This document shows, one piece after another, positions 47,600 to 56,818 of a DNA stretch of 64,000 nt (positions are counted from its first letter, which is position 1; each line of letters begins with the position of its first letter). Made by a program: the position numbers and the translations under genes. The DNA comes from Marivirga atlantica. GTDB lineage: Bacteria; Bacteroidota; Bacteroidia; Cytophagales; Cyclobacteriaceae. The DNA is taken from NCBI RefSeq assembly GCF_016734805.1, contig NZ_JAERQG010000002.1, forward strand, positions 186,001-250,000, written 5' to 3'. The notes under the pieces are model-generated. The model was not told the origin of the DNA. It ran no database searches and saw only the letters and a program-made list of their open reading frames with translations.

Positions 47600-50257
47600 T
47601 TAGTTCTTCAATATTCTTCTTACAACAACATTCTCACCATCATTGATAGTTAGGATGTATAGACCTCTATCTAATTCAGATACATCAATTGATGATTCCT
47701 GATTAGAAAGAGCACCTTTCATCCAAACTCTACCAGTAGTAGAAGTAATTGTAAAGTTTGAAGCCTCCATTTTACCAGTAAATACATTCAGCTTAGATGA
47801 AACTGGATTAGGATAAGTACTGAATCCTGCCGGAGCAACACCTCTTGAAACTGAAGGGCTGGCAGTTCTTGAACCACTACCTACGCAGAAGTTTGTTGAT
47901 TCAGAACTAGCGAAATCACCACCTGAAGCTAATACTGTGCTACCTGCTGAAACAGTGTAAGAACCATTTCCATATGAACAGCAGATACCATCACCATAAG
48001 CATCAGTAATAACGAAATCGTAGCATCCTGAAGCTAAATCAACTGGAACATTGATAGTTGATCCATCAGCTTGAGAACCATAAGTTCCACCAGAGGCAAC
48101 AACAGAAGAACCGCTTCTTATTTCCCAGGCAGTTTCCTCAGGGTAGTTGTCAAAAGTGATTGAAACCGTTACAGAAGTGGTTCCTCCACCGCCACCACCA
48201 GAAGTAGTGCTTAAACCAATGTTATCGATGGCCATATCTGATCTGTATCCATTACCTGTGGTACCAACGAATCTTAATTTAACATCATCACCTAAATAAG
48301 ATGATAAATCAACAGAAGCTGATTTCCATGAGTTATTTTGGTTACCTGATTTTGACCATACGTTAGTCCAGCTTCCACCAGCAGCTTGTGCCTGAAGTAC
48401 TAAACTTCCCATGTTTGAGCCATACATATGGTAGCTGAATGTAAAGTTAGCCGCAGAAGCAGAACCTAAATCAAAGCAAGGGCTATTTAAGTAAGTTACT
48501 TTGCTTGGGTAGTTAGGGCTAGATGCCTCAACATACATATAATAAGATCCTTGATCAGCGCTAGAAGGACCTGTGCTGCTTGATGGAGTACCATTGGCAT
48601 CTCTTGTCCAGTTTAAATCATCTCCTGAACCTTGTGACCATGCACCTAAACCAGATTCAAAGCCTTCGCTGTAAGGGAAGCTAGAAACTGTTGAAGTACA
48701 AGATAGCGAACCGCCACCACCTGACTGAGTAGTAACTGAGATAGATCCTGAATAAGAACTTTCATTTGAAGAGCAGATAGTTTTTACTCTACAAGTATAA
48801 GTTGTACCTGCAGTAGCACCAGTAACATTGATGCTGTTATTGCTACTTGTTAAAACAGAACCATTAACATCTACTTCGTAAGAAGCAGCACCAGAAACAG
48901 CATTCCAAGATAATGTGAAGCTTGTTTGAGCTACGTTAGATGAAGATAGTCCTGAAGGAGTATCGCATGGGTCTGGAGTTGTGCTACCAATGGTGAAGTT
49001 TGTGCTTTCAGAATTAGTGAACTGACCACCTGAAGCTAAAGTAGTAGATCCATCAGTTAATGAATAAGATCCGTTTCCATACTGACAGCAGATACCGTCA
49101 CCATATTGATCGTTGATAGTGAAAGTATAATCACCATCAGGTAAACATATATTTTCAGTGTAAGATTGGTTGTTGCCATAGCCACTTCCAGATGCTACAG
49201 TAGTAGAACCTTGAGTGATTGACCAAGAAGTCTCAGAACCGTAGTTGTCAGTTGTTAGGGCAAATGTAACTTCAGTATCGTTACAAGTACCGCCACCAGG
49301 GTTTCCAGGGTTGTAAACTGGGTCTAACAAGAAACCTGAACGGCCTCCTCCTGAAGAGAAAGTAGCTTGCATTCTAGCATCTTGTCCAGCAGAGAACATA
49401 AACATACAGGCATCATTTACATAATCCATGTAGTTCATAAACATATCGCTTAAGCCGCCTGAACAACTGTTAGTTCCAGCAGACGGACAACCATTGTTTG
49501 GACCACCTGCGACAGGAGTGTCGTTAACAAAGTCATCAACACCACAACCACCATCACCCCAGATGTGACGAAGGTTTAACCAGTGACCAACTTCGTGAGT
49601 AGCAGTTCTTCCTCTATCAAAAGGAGCTGATAGGTAGAAGCTTCCTCCACCTGATGCAGTAGCATCACCAAAATATTGAGGAGACATTACAACTCCGTCA
49701 GTAGATGGGCTACCACCAGGGAACTGAGCATATCCTAAGATACCACCACCTATGTCAGCTACCCACATGTTAAGGATTCTAGCAGGTTCAATTGGAGGGT
49801 AGGCAGACTTAACTGCATCATTTGTTCCCCAAGTTGATCTGCTGTTTGAGAATCTTTTGATCTCAATCAATTCGAATCTAATATCAGTATCACCTGATCT
49901 TACATTGGTGAAAATTGATGGCACCTGATTGTAGTCGCTATTAGTTGCAGCGAAATCTTTGTTCAATCTATCAATTTGTGATTGAACTTGTGCATCAGAG
50001 ATGTTCTCTTGAGAGTTTGCATAAACTACATGAACCACACATGGAATAATAATTTGACCATTCTCTGTACGCTGAGCTGCTCCATTTTTAATGAAGTCAT
50101 TTGTAAGGTTTTCAATTTGCGCTTGACGCTGCGCATAAGATGGGTCTTCTTTTAACAAGCGTTCATGAACCTCTTGTGAGGCGCATTCGCGTTGTTGGGC
50201 TTGGCTGAAATGAAAACAGCACACTGCTGTTAGCATTAATAGTAAACGTTTCATCAT
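47600..50257 (-). CDS. T9SS-exported M43 (pappalysin-like) zinc metalloprotease
   Basis: 885 residues. A signal peptide (1-20) and propeptide-like region lead to an M43 protease domain with HEVGHWLNLRHIWGD near 221-235 and the Met-turn FMNYMDYVND near 273. After it come a module with DGDYTFTINDQYGDGICC, a fibronectin type III domain (FTLSWNAVSGAASYEVDV), a MAM/jelly-roll-like domain (FPYSEGFESGLGAW...FRF) and a second YGDGICC module. The last 75 residues are a type A sorting domain (TYPNPVSSKLNVF ... VVRRILKN). It is probably a secreted or surface-bound extracellular protease. It is a single gene with its own terminator. Confidence 0.92.
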   Translation of the reverse strand: MMKRLLLMLTAVCCFHFSQAQQRECASQEVHERLLKEDPSYAQRQAQIENLTNDFIKNGAAQRTENGQIIIPCVVHVVYANSQENISDAQVQSQIDRLNKDFAATNSDYNQVPSIFTNVRSGDTDIRFELIEIKRFSNSRSTWGTNDAVKSAYPPIEPARILNMWVADIGGGILGYAQFPGGSPSTDGVVMSPQYFGDATASGGGSFYLSAPFDRGRTATHEVGHWLNLRHIWGDGGCGVDDFVNDTPVAGGPNNGCPSAGTNSCSGGLSDMFMNYMDYVNDACMFMFSAGQDARMQATFSSGGGRSGFLLDPVYNPGNPGGGTCNDTEVTFALTTDNYGSETSWSITQGSTTVASGSGYGNNQSYTENICLPDGDYTFTINDQYGDGICCQYGNGSYSLTDGSTTLASGGQFTNSESTNFTIGSTTPDPCDTPSGLSSSNVAQTSFTLSWNAVSGAASYEVDVNGSVLTSSNNSINVTGATAGTTYTCRVKTICSSNESSYSGSISVTTQSGGGGSLSCTSTVSSFPYSEGFESGLGAWSQGSGDDLNWTRDANGTPSSSTGPSSADQGSYYMYVEASSPNYPSKVTYLNSPCFDLGSASAANFTFSYHMYGSNMGSLVLQAQAAGGSWTNVWSKSGNQNNSWKSASVDLSSYLGDDVKLRFVGTTGNGYRSDMAIDNIGLSTTSGGGGGGTTSVTVSITFDNYPEETAWEIRSGSSVVASGGTYGSQADGSTINVPVDLASGCYDFVITDAYGDGICCSYGNGSYTVSAGSTVLASGGDFASSESTNFCVGSGSRTASPSVSRGVAPAGFSTYPNPVSSKLNVFTGKMEASNFTITSTTGRVWMKGALSNQESSIDVSELDRGLYILTINDGENVVVRRILKN

Positions 50258-50799
50258 AATTAATAAAGGTTTATTGGTTATAAATTGTACTATTCTTATT
50301 TAATGTTTCATTTAATAATACTTGTTTAGTCCTTTTCGACCAATTCAGCGCTTACTTTAGATAGTGTAAGAAGAACACCATGTGTAAGATTTTTCGTCCA
50401 TTACTTTTGGCCAAGGACTTCGCTATTTACAAAAAATTAATGACAGAATAAAAAATTATTTAAGAATATTTTTTCAGTATAATCTATCATATATACCGAT
50501 TGACACGGTATAAAACCGTCTGTATTTAGCTTTAAAACAGTTTAAAGTAAATTTTGAACTTCAATTACTCATTAATTGAATGTTAAATATTTTTCGATAA
50601 AACTTATGTAAGAAATGATTAAAAAAATGATTATTTATTGGCAGCGTTGAATTTTTAGCTTTGATGAATTAACAAAATAGTATCTGTCTTAAATTGAATT
50701 TTGTAAAGAACTAATTGTTTAATACTCTTAAGAATCATAAATAATTAAACCAGACGTTTAGTTTCGAATCATCATTGTTGTTTTTTATAAATCAAAATT
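50258..50799. other. AT-rich intergenic region, 542 bp, no gene seen
   Basis: This gap lies between two divergent genes. I find only a 24-codon ORF near 50382 with no family resemblance. The one notable element is a 7-bp inverted repeat with a 7-nt spacer at 50492-50512, described separately. Confidence 0.6.
50492..50512. promoter_or_regulatory. Inverted repeat, possible operator
   Basis: TATACCG (50492-50498) and CGGTATA (50506-50512) are perfect 7-bp arms around ATTGACA. A second overlapping pairing (ACGGT/ACCGT at 50505-50519) is also possible. Dimeric regulators often bind such sites; nothing identifies the protein. It lies between the divergent M43 protease and carboxypeptidase-regulatory-like genes. 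Confidence 0.3.
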
Positions 50800-51891
50800 A
50801 TGCGGACTTCATTTTTTCTACCTCTAATAGTGGCTATGTGGTTATGCCCCTTTGTGACTTATGGTCAGTCATCCAATTACTTAACAATTCAGGGTAAAGT
50901 ATTCGACAGTGTAAAAGAATTGCCAGTTCCATTTGCTCATATTCAATTAAACAATAGCACTTTAGGCGTAGTGGCAAATAAAGAAGGTGAATTTATTTTG
51001 AAATACCCAGCTAACTCAAGGGCTGATTCAATTACAATTTCTAGTGTAGGCTATCAATCAGTAAGAATGCCGATAACTGATAAGCTTTTAGCTATTGAAT
51101 TAGAGCCGGACATACTGTATTTAAAAATAGTTGAAGTGAAGGGAAATAAAGAGTCTATTTTCGAAACAGTTAGTCGTGTGCTTGATACTTATACTGAACA
51201 AATAGGTGATCGGACTTATCAGTTAGATGCTTATTATTACAGCTACAGAGTAAAAGATAATTCAATAGATACAGCTGTTAGTGAGGCAGTAACTACTATG
51301 CTTTTTGAGAATGGCTATTCAAAGAGGCGAAAAATGAAAGCTGCTGTATTACAAAAAAGAAACTATAGTGACCGATTGTCGTCATTGCCATGGCCCTCTC
51401 ACTCTTTTGCTATGGCGGACATTAGGCCAAATATTCGTTTGCTTCATCGGAAAATTTCACGTGATTTTAAGGTTGATAGTGTACAATCAGATGGCAGGCT
51501 GACTACAGTTTATTACCATATTGATAATCCTACAATTAATAAAATTATCTATGAAAACACCAAATCTTGTTCAGGGGCAATTCAGTTTTATGAAAGCGGT
51601 TATCGATTAAAAAGTCATCGTATAAAATATAGTATAGAAACTGATGGGGATGGACTTAAGGATGTGTTGTTAGAGATGAATTATGATGAAGTTAAAGGAG
51701 TGAATTTGCCAATTTTTTGCATAATGGATTATACAGGTATATCAGAAGGAGACCCTTTTCATGGAAAAGAAATTACTAAAGTTAATGAAATTAAATTTGA
51801 AGACTTTGATTTCCCTGCTCATCCTATTATTGAAATTCAAGACGCTCGTTATGATTCTACTTTCTGGGTGCACTATAATAGAATAAAGTAG
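50800..51891 (+). CDS. Carboxypeptidase-regulatory-like domain protein, secreted
   Basis: 363 residues: a signal peptide (cleavage near TYGQ, 23), then a CarboxypepD_reg-like Ig-fold domain (about 28-108) with GKVFDSVKELPVPFAHIQL and SVGYQSVRM. This N-terminal domain occurs in SusC-type receptors and many other Bacteroidota envelope proteins. The remaining 250 residues are unrecognised and contain YYSYRVKDNS and HRIKYSIETDGDGLKDV. There is no TonB-dependent barrel here, so it is a short stand-alone member. It could be a surface or periplasmic protein of unknown role. Confidence 0.75.
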   Translation: MRTSFFLPLIVAMWLCPFVTYGQSSNYLTIQGKVFDSVKELPVPFAHIQLNNSTLGVVANKEGEFILKYPANSRADSITISSVGYQSVRMPITDKLLAIELEPDILYLKIVEVKGNKESIFETVSRVLDTYTEQIGDRTYQLDAYYYSYRVKDNSIDTAVSEAVTTMLFENGYSKRRKMKAAVLQKRNYSDRLSSLPWPSHSFAMADIRPNIRLLHRKISRDFKVDSVQSDGRLTTVYYHIDNPTINKIIYENTKSCSGAIQFYESGYRLKSHRIKYSIETDGDGLKDVLLEMNYDEVKGVNLPIFCIMDYTGISEGDPFHGKEITKVNEIKFEDFDFPAHPIIEIQDARYDSTFWVHYNRIK

Positions 51892-51906
51892 ATGCTTAAT
51901 TTAAAC

Positions 51907-51939
51907 ACTCATCCCATGACTCGAAGTCATAGGATGAGT
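51907..51939. terminator. Hairpin between convergent genes
   Basis: ACTCATCC...GGATGAGT with inner ATGACT/AGTCAT around CGA forms a long stem with one mismatch. It lacks a good T-tract on either side, so termination is possible but not certain. Confidence 0.45.
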
Positions 51940-51948
51940 TGATCATAT

Positions 51949-52794
51949 TTAATTACTTACTCTTTTAAATTTCTTAAAGTCTGGTTTACGTTTTTCCAGA
52001 AATGCATTTCGGCCTTCTTTGGCTTCCTCTGTTATATAGGCCAATCTAGTAGCTTCACCTGCAAATACCTGTTGACCAACCATGCCATCATCTGTTGCAT
52101 TGAAAGCGAATTTCAACATTCTGATTGAAGTAGGAGACTTCGCTAATATTTCCTGTGCCCATTCAAAAGCCGTGTCTTCTAATTCTTCATGTGGAATGAC
52201 AGCATTTACCATTCCCATTTCATAAGCTTCCTGTGCGGAGTAGTTTCTACCGAGGAAGAAAATCTCTCTGGCTCTTTTCTGGCCAACCATTTTAGCGAGA
52301 TAAGCAGAACCATATCCGCCATCAAAGCTTGTTACGTCAGCATCAGTTTGTTTGAAAATAGCATGCTCTTTACTGGCAAGTGTTAAGTCACATACAACAT
52401 GTAGACTGTGGCCTCCGCCAACTGCCCAACCAGGTACCACAGCAATAACCGCTTTTGGCATAAAACGAATCAGCCGTTGTACCTCAAGTATATTTAATCT
52501 GGCAACACCGCCTTCATCAACATAACCTTGTTCACCACGTGCATTTTGATCTCCACCGCTGCAAAAGCTGTAAATACCATCCTTGGTAGAAGGACCTTCT
52601 GCTGATAATAATACCACACCCACTTCAGGGTCTTCACGGGCATCTAGCATGGCTTCAAATAATTCACCAGTAGTTTTTGGTCTAAAAGCATTACGTACGT
52701 TTGGTCTGTTAAACGCTATTCTGGCTACGCCATCTGCTTTTTTATACGTTATATCACTGTATTCTTTTACAGTTTTCCAGTTGATTGTTGCCAT
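51949..52794 (-). CDS. menB: 1,4-dihydroxy-2-naphthoyl-CoA synthase
   Basis: 281 residues, crotonase fold. RIAFNRPNVRNAFRPKTTGE, CSGGDQNARGEQGYV, GWAVGGGHSLHVVCDLTLAS and QTDADVTSFDGGYGSAYLAK are the MenB hallmarks. The Asp in QTDADV is where E. coli MenB has Gly (QTGPKV). From the family literature this marks the type that supplies its own carboxylate and does not need bicarbonate. It closes the naphthoquinone ring in menaquinone synthesis. It lies 1 base after menD, in the same operon. Confidence 0.96.
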   Translation of the reverse strand: MATINWKTVKEYSDITYKKADGVARIAFNRPNVRNAFRPKTTGELFEAMLDAREDPEVGVVLLSAEGPSTKDGIYSFCSGGDQNARGEQGYVDEGGVARLNILEVQRLIRFMPKAVIAVVPGWAVGGGHSLHVVCDLTLASKEHAIFKQTDADVTSFDGGYGSAYLAKMVGQKRAREIFFLGRNYSAQEAYEMGMVNAVIPHEELEDTAFEWAQEILAKSPTSIRMLKFAFNATDDGMVGQQVFAGEATRLAYITEEAKEGRNAFLEKRKPDFKKFKRVSN

Positions 52795-52795
52795 A

Positions 52796-54484
52796 TCAAT
52801 TTTGTATGTGTTTTTTAAATAATTCGAATATTTGTTGGTTGTTTTTACTATCTGATTTTATTTCAAGCAGGCTACAGTTTTTGCTTTCCAACCACTTAGA
52901 CAGGTTTTGTGCTAAGCTATCACTGTCGTTTGTAGGATAATAGTCAATATCAAATTCCTGAGACAATGAAGCAGCATCTAACTTTTGTTCGGTTTCAAAG
53001 AACTCCTCTAACTCCGGCTGGTCTCTTGGCCCGTTAATCATCCTAAAAATGCTTCCTCCATTATTATTTAGGAGTACAATTTTTAAATTATGATAGAGGT
53101 ATTTATGCCAAAATGCATTTCTATCATAAAAGAAAGCAACATCACCTGTTATGAGTACATGCTGCTTATCAGAGGCTGCTATGGCATGCCCAATGGCTGT
53201 ACTGTTTGATCCATCAATTCCGCTTGTTCCCCTGTTGCACCAAACATGATTGGCTGATTCCAGACCAATAAAGTTCACGTATCGGACAGATAAGCTGTTT
53301 GCCAGGTGGATATCTGCATTTTGAGGTAGTGCGTCTATTACAGTCTTCAAGCTGCTAAACTCATTAAAAGATGATTGATCTATTAAAAATTCATTTTTCT
53401 TTTTATCAAGCTGCTCATTTAGTTGTTTCCACTTTGTCAAAAAGCCTTTATCTTTTTTGAGACTGTCTTTAAGCATGGAGAGAAAGTTGAATGGATTTAC
53501 CGTGATACTTGTAGTTAATGACTGAAAAGGATCAGAAATATCAGACTTAAATTCATTCACATGCCACTGTTCAATAGAGTTGTTTCTAAGTAAGAGCTTT
53601 AGATTTTTTGATATAATGCTCCTTCCAAAACTGATGACTAAATCAGGAATAAACTCAAGATGAGCTTGTTTAGCTAAATACATACCTGCTGAATCAGTAT
53701 GTTTTATAGCATTTTTTAGTTGATGTCCATTACTGATAACATCTGCCAAAATAGGGATTTGTAAGCTGGCGGAAACCTGATCTAAGGAGGTTAAAAATTC
53801 CTGTGTATAATTATCCTGCCCCAGGAGAAAAGCAACTTTATCTTTACCATCAAAAGTAGCTTTCAATTCTTCAATCTGTTCAGTTTGTAATTCTTTTCGT
53901 CCGGCAACTTTGCTAATTACCCGAGCGCTTTTATCAACTTCCCAACTATGATCTTTTGTTGGATAGAAAGGCTCACGAAAAGGAATATTAACATGTACTG
54001 GTCCTTTTTCATCAAACTGTGACTGCAGACAAGCCTCATTAACAATCCTATAAGCTTGCCATGCTTCATTAGGATGTTCGCCAATAAGCGGTAAATGAAA
54101 ACTAGCCTTAACATGCCTGCCATAAATATTTTGCTGCCTGATGGTTTGTCCATCCCATTGGTCAATCCATTCGGGAGGGCGATCTGCGGTCAAAACTAAA
54201 AGAGGCACTTGCTGGAAATAAGCTTCTGCAATAGCAGGAGCATAATTAAGAGCAGCAGATCCGGAAGTACAAATAAGAGCAATAGTTTTACCTGAGCTTT
54301 GAGCCATGCCCAAGGCAATAAAGGCGGCACTTCGCTCATCAGAAATGGAATAGCATTTAATGTCAGGATGTCTGTTAAATGCAATGGTTAAAGGAGCGTT
54401 TCTGCTACCTGGTGAAATGATTGCACGCTCAACACCTTGTTTCGCGCATATATCAGCTACGGTATTTACATGAATTTGTGCCAT
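52796..54484 (-). CDS. menD: 2-succinyl-5-enolpyruvyl-6-hydroxy-3-cyclohexene-1-carboxylate synthase
   Basis: 562 residues, thiamine diphosphate enzyme. The N-terminus has VERAIISPGSRNAPLTIAF (18-36) and CTSGSAALNYAPAIAEAYFQ; then LTADRPPEWIDQWDGQTIRQ; and the C-terminal ThDP motif region contains GTSGIDGSNSTAIGHAIA and LLNNNGGSIFRMI. It condenses isochorismate and 2-oxoglutarate early in menaquinone synthesis. It directly precedes menB; other men genes are elsewhere. The DUF3108 gene lies 12 bases upstream and is probably co-transcribed. Confidence 0.97.
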   Translation of the reverse strand: MAQIHVNTVADICAKQGVERAIISPGSRNAPLTIAFNRHPDIKCYSISDERSAAFIALGMAQSSGKTIALICTSGSAALNYAPAIAEAYFQQVPLLVLTADRPPEWIDQWDGQTIRQQNIYGRHVKASFHLPLIGEHPNEAWQAYRIVNEACLQSQFDEKGPVHVNIPFREPFYPTKDHSWEVDKSARVISKVAGRKELQTEQIEELKATFDGKDKVAFLLGQDNYTQEFLTSLDQVSASLQIPILADVISNGHQLKNAIKHTDSAGMYLAKQAHLEFIPDLVISFGRSIISKNLKLLLRNNSIEQWHVNEFKSDISDPFQSLTTSITVNPFNFLSMLKDSLKKDKGFLTKWKQLNEQLDKKKNEFLIDQSSFNEFSSLKTVIDALPQNADIHLANSLSVRYVNFIGLESANHVWCNRGTSGIDGSNSTAIGHAIAASDKQHVLITGDVAFFYDRNAFWHKYLYHNLKIVLLNNNGGSIFRMINGPRDQPELEEFFETEQKLDAASLSQEFDIDYYPTNDSDSLAQNLSKWLESKNCSLLEIKSDSKNNQQIFELFKKHIQN

Positions 54485-54496
54485 TCGGCCGGCAAT

Positions 54497-55315
54497 TTAA
54501 TCAGCTAAAGGTTGAATGTCATTATATTTCAAGCCTTTTGTATCAACTAAATATGCTTTTATCCAGCCTACTTTAATTTTAGCTTCTACTTTTAAAGGTA
54601 TTTTATTTTCATCATCAGATACCCATACAGTCATATCTTCACCACCATCGAATATGGTACCATCAACCAATAAGGCGCTGAATTTTATGGTACTATACTT
54701 TTTCTCAGAAGGCATTTCCATCACTTCTTTGCCAAGGAAACGAATGAATAAATAGTTGACTTTGCCGTCAATCACCATATTAAAAGGAATTTTATCCCCA
54801 GCTCTGTACTGACTGTAATCTAAATTACGTGCATAATAAACAGCACTCAGCAAATCCCAAACACATTCGTCATACCGAAATCCTACTGATTTAGTTTTCT
54901 CAATATCAGAGTTCCAAACTGAACCTTTGATGAAGTTATTTTCTGGATAGTACCAATAAGAATTGTCTACTTTATAACTGCCTTCACTGGTTTTTCTATT
55001 AAAGTAAAGAGGAGATAAGGTGCCTTTTGTTCCTATTGCATCAAAAGTATCTCGAACAGTATAAACCCAATCCCACTTGGGTTTTGATCTGCCGTAGCCT
55101 TTGAACCAATAGGAGGGTCTATCATTAAAAACAGTGTCTTCAACAGCAAAAACCACTTCACCGGCATCTACCCATAACAATCCCCAATTGTATTTTACAT
55201 CATATTGTATACGCTCTCCGCTTATGAAAGCTTTTGTTTGAGGCATGCAATCTGGTTGAGCAAATAATGCCGAAGCACTAAAGGCGAAAATAAGGCTGAG
55301 AAAAAGTTTAATCAT
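54497..55315 (-). CDS. DUF3108 protein, secreted
   Basis: 272 residues with a signal peptide (cleavage near ALFAQ, 20). The DUF3108 features are GERIQYDVKYNWGLLWVDAGE near 34-54, VRDTFDAIGTKGTLSPLYFNR, and the C-terminal DMTVWVSDDENKIPLKVEAKI near 232-252. This domain is a periplasmic beta-rich fold of unknown function, common in proteobacteria and Bacteroidota. It precedes menD by 12 bases, which probably reflects shared transcription rather than a shared pathway. Confidence 0.85.
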   Translation of the reverse strand: MIKLFLSLIFAFSASALFAQPDCMPQTKAFISGERIQYDVKYNWGLLWVDAGEVVFAVEDTVFNDRPSYWFKGYGRSKPKWDWVYTVRDTFDAIGTKGTLSPLYFNRKTSEGSYKVDNSYWYYPENNFIKGSVWNSDIEKTKSVGFRYDECVWDLLSAVYYARNLDYSQYRAGDKIPFNMVIDGKVNYLFIRFLGKEVMEMPSEKKYSTIKFSALLVDGTIFDGGEDMTVWVSDDENKIPLKVEAKIKVGWIKAYLVDTKGLKYNDIQPLAD

Positions 55316-55450
55316 ATAGCTGATAGAATACTGAAACGCTTAAACAAATATTGAAGTTATTAATCTTTCAACTGTATTATTGTTCATAATTATATAATTG
55401 GTACTGAGGTCAACTTATTCTTTATTAGATTAGCAGTTTAAGAATTTCAA

Positions 55451-56806
55451 ATGACATTAAAAGATATATTAATTGGCTTCGGAAATGCCATGTGGGGAAC
55501 ACCTTTACTAGTGCTACTCATGGGCGGTGGGTTATTCTTCCTCCTTTATTCAAGGTTCTTACCTTTTCGTTATTTCGGTCATGCTATCAATATTTTAAGA
55601 GGTAAATATGATGGTGATAAAAGTGAAGGTGACATCAGTCATTACCAGGCTTTGTCCACGGCACTTGCTGCAACTGTAGGTATGGGTAACATCAGTGGAG
55701 TAGCGGTTGCCATTACCATGGGCGGCCCAGGTGCTATTTTTTGGATGTGGGTGAGTGCTTTTGTAGGTATGGCTACGAAATTCTTCACATGCACGCTAGC
55801 TGTAATGTTTAGAGGTAAAGATTCCTTAGGCAGATTGCAGGGAGGCCCAATGTATGTGATACGAGAAGGACTTGGGAAAAAGTGGTATCCTTTAGCGGTT
55901 CTATTTTGTGTGGCAGGAGTTTTCGGAACCGTACCTAGTTTCCAGGCCAATCAATTAACTGCTGCTATAGGAGAGGGACTATTGATACCAATGGGAGTAG
56001 AAATGACCTTTGCCGTAAAACTTGTAATAGGAGTTATTTTAGCTGGAATTGTTGCTATGGTAATGTTTGGCGGGATTAAAAGAATAGGTACTGTGGCCGG
56101 AAGTATGGTGCCTTTTATGGTGCTGATATATGTAATAGCAGTAGTTGCTATTCTAATTATTAATAGAGAGCTGGTTCCTGAATATTTCGTCTTAATCATT
56201 ACTGATGCCTTCACTGCTAAGTCGGTTCTTGGTGGAGCAGTAGGAGCTATCATAATAGCCGGTGCGAGAAGAGCTGCTTTCTCAAATGAAGCAGGAATAG
56301 GTACTGCACCTATGGCACATGGAGCAGCAAAAACTAATGAACCCATTCGCGAAGGTTTGGTAGCCATGTTAGGACCAGCAATTGATACTATCGTGGTTTG
56401 TACGATGACGGCTTTAGCCATTCTACTTACTGGCATTTGGCAAGAACATACGGAAGGTATAAGTGGCGTAACCTTAACAATCAAAGCATTTGATGACACT
56501 TTAATAGGAGGTAGGTTTATTTTAATGATTGCCTTAGTCGTATTTGCAATCACTTCCTTATTCAGTTATAGCTATTATGGTGGCAAGTGTTTCTCTTTCC
56601 TTTTTGGGGCGCAATACGAAAGATATTATCAGTACTTCTATGTATTGATGGTAGTTTGGGGAGCGGTAACTTCCTTGGGTGCGGTAATTGGTTTGATAGA
56701 TGGGATGTATGCTGTCATGGCTTTTCCAACCATGATTTCAGCCTTGATCTTAGCGCCTAAAGTGATGAAGGCTGCGAAGGTCTATTTTGCTAAGAAGGAT
56801 TTGTAG
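55451..56806 (+). CDS. Alanine/glycine:cation symporter (AGCS family)
   Basis: 451 residues with about eleven membrane helices. GMGNISGVAVAITMGGPGAIFWMW near 76-99 (split: GMGNISGVAVAITMGG and PGAIFWMW) and the conserved AAFSNEAGIGTAPMAHGAAK near 275-294 are the AGCS signatures. It imports alanine, glycine or similar amino acids with Na+ or H+ across the inner membrane. It is a stand-alone gene convergent with a histidine kinase gene 12 bases away. Confidence 0.94.
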   Translation: MTLKDILIGFGNAMWGTPLLVLLMGGGLFFLLYSRFLPFRYFGHAINILRGKYDGDKSEGDISHYQALSTALAATVGMGNISGVAVAITMGGPGAIFWMWVSAFVGMATKFFTCTLAVMFRGKDSLGRLQGGPMYVIREGLGKKWYPLAVLFCVAGVFGTVPSFQANQLTAAIGEGLLIPMGVEMTFAVKLVIGVILAGIVAMVMFGGIKRIGTVAGSMVPFMVLIYVIAVVAILIINRELVPEYFVLIITDAFTAKSVLGGAVGAIIIAGARRAAFSNEAGIGTAPMAHGAAKTNEPIREGLVAMLGPAIDTIVVCTMTALAILLTGIWQEHTEGISGVTLTIKAFDDTLIGGRFILMIALVVFAITSLFSYSYYGGKCFSFLFGAQYERYYQYFYVLMVVWGAVTSLGAVIGLIDGMYAVMAFPTMISALILAPKVMKAAKVYFAKKDL

Positions 56807-56818
56807 AGTATTTATAGA

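Noticed and set aside
50382-50456. 24-codon ORF in the gap before the carboxypeptidase-regulatory-like gene
   Set aside because: Too short, no relatives or motif recognised, and no promoter or leader context.
55951-56553. 200-codon open frame opposite the AGCS symporter gene
   Set aside because: Antisense to a strongly conserved transporter, with a composition that mirrors its hydrophobic codons; no domain, no start context.
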